DNA from: Sphingobium phenoxybenzoativorans
GTDB taxonomy: Bacteria; Pseudomonadota; Alphaproteobacteria; Sphingomonadales; Sphingomonadaceae
Length of the DNA stretch: 64,000 nt
Direction of reading: 5' to 3'
Assembly (NCBI RefSeq): GCF_001757355.1
Contig: NZ_MINO01000002.1
Coordinates: forward strand, 124,001 to 188,000
The translations under genes were made by a program, and so were the position numbers. The first letter of the stretch is position 1. Each line of letters starts with the position of its first letter. The notes under the pieces are model-generated. The model had not been told where the DNA came from and did no database searches. It saw only the letters and a list, made by a program, of their open reading frames with translations. Positions 63,801-64,000 of this stretch are shown here, piece by piece.

Positions 63801-63999
63801 CGTCGCCGAATATTTGCACCTCTATGTGGCGGGCGCGGCGGATATAGCATTCGAGGAATACGCCAGCGTCACCGAAATTGCCCTCGCCAAGGCGCGCGAC
63901 GCCCGCAAAGCCCTGCCGCACCGCAGCTTCATCCTCGCAGATGCGCATGCCGATGCCGCCGCCGCCAGCCGTAGCCTTCAGGATGACAGGGTAGCCTAT
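60859..63999 (-). CDS. uca: Urea carboxylase (N-terminus outside window)
   Basis: 1046 residues are visible; full-length urea carboxylase is about 1200, so some 150 residues of the biotin carboxylase domain lie beyond the right edge. The visible part starts in the ATP loop [15 protein letters not shown], has the catalytic [16 protein letters not shown] and [13 protein letters not shown], then the carboxyltransferase region (KipA/KipI-type: [39 protein letters not shown]) and the C-terminal biotinyl domain with [11 protein letters not shown]. It makes allophanate from urea, bicarbonate and ATP, and is coupled to the allophanate hydrolase gene. Confidence 0.96.
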   Translation of the reverse strand: [1046 protein letters not shown]

Positions 64000-64000
64000 C

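Overview
This window looks like a chromosomal segment of a sphingomonad (Alphaproteobacteria; Sphingobium, Sphingomonas or Novosphingobium type). The evidence is the G+C-rich coding DNA, the abundance of TonB-dependent receptors (four, one of them partial), the gene order yebC-ruvCAB-ybgC-tolQRAB-pal, and many short intergenic repeats of the 'cgttcgggctgagcttgtcg' type. I saw no rRNA, tRNA, CRISPR array, insertion sequence, integrase or phage gene. Genes are tightly packed and many are translationally coupled.

Layout. 1-4.2 kb: the end of a TonB-dependent receptor, followed by a cytosolic Asp/Asn beta-hydroxylase-like protein with TPR helices, a TPR-sulfotransferase and a small secreted Cys protein. 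4.3-10.3 kb: clpB, a two-domain M16 peptidase and a small conserved protein. 10.4-19.9 kb, all on the minus strand: yebC-ruvC-ruvA-ruvB-ybgC-tolQ-tolR-tolA-tolB-pal. Two foreign-looking genes interrupt this cluster: a frameshifted secreted GH12-like gene between ruvC and ruvA, and a low-G+C membrane-protein gene fitted exactly between ruvA and ruvB. 20.0-22.2 kb: an ECF41-type sigma factor with its carboxymuconolactone decarboxylase-like partner, preceded by a good match to the ECF41 promoter, then a dienelactone-hydrolase-family gene. 22.3-33.5 kb: housekeeping genes gpmA, purE, purK, folA, ribF, ileS, lspA, a DUF3035-like lipoprotein, dxs and a Zur-like Fur-family regulator.

33.6-46.4 kb: a dicarboxylate/amino-acid symporter, a secreted M20 peptidase, a Rieske oxygenase next to a phytoene-desaturase-like flavoprotein, then a second TPR-sulfotransferase / TonB-receptor / amino-acid permease group and a DUF1338 (2-oxoadipate dioxygenase/decarboxylase-like) gene. 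46.5-50.8 kb: DUF2946 protein, TonB receptor and PepSY membrane protein, a likely metal-uptake set. 50.8-59.0 kb: two divergent operons, esterase-trehalase leftward and TonB receptor-sulfatase-sulfatase rightward, with a LacI-type operator between them. 59.1-64 kb: allophanate hydrolase and urea carboxylase, the latter running off the window end.

The most interesting signals are: (1) two separate TonB-receptor loci that each carry a TPR-sulfotransferase, one also with a beta-hydroxylase, suggesting a receptor-linked modification system; (2) the ECF41 autoregulatory unit with a recognisable promoter; (3) the perfectly coupled low-G+C gene inside ruvAB; (4) the apparent single operator governing a sulfated-substrate utilisation locus. 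Functions given for unnamed genes rest on motifs read by eye; no database search was run.
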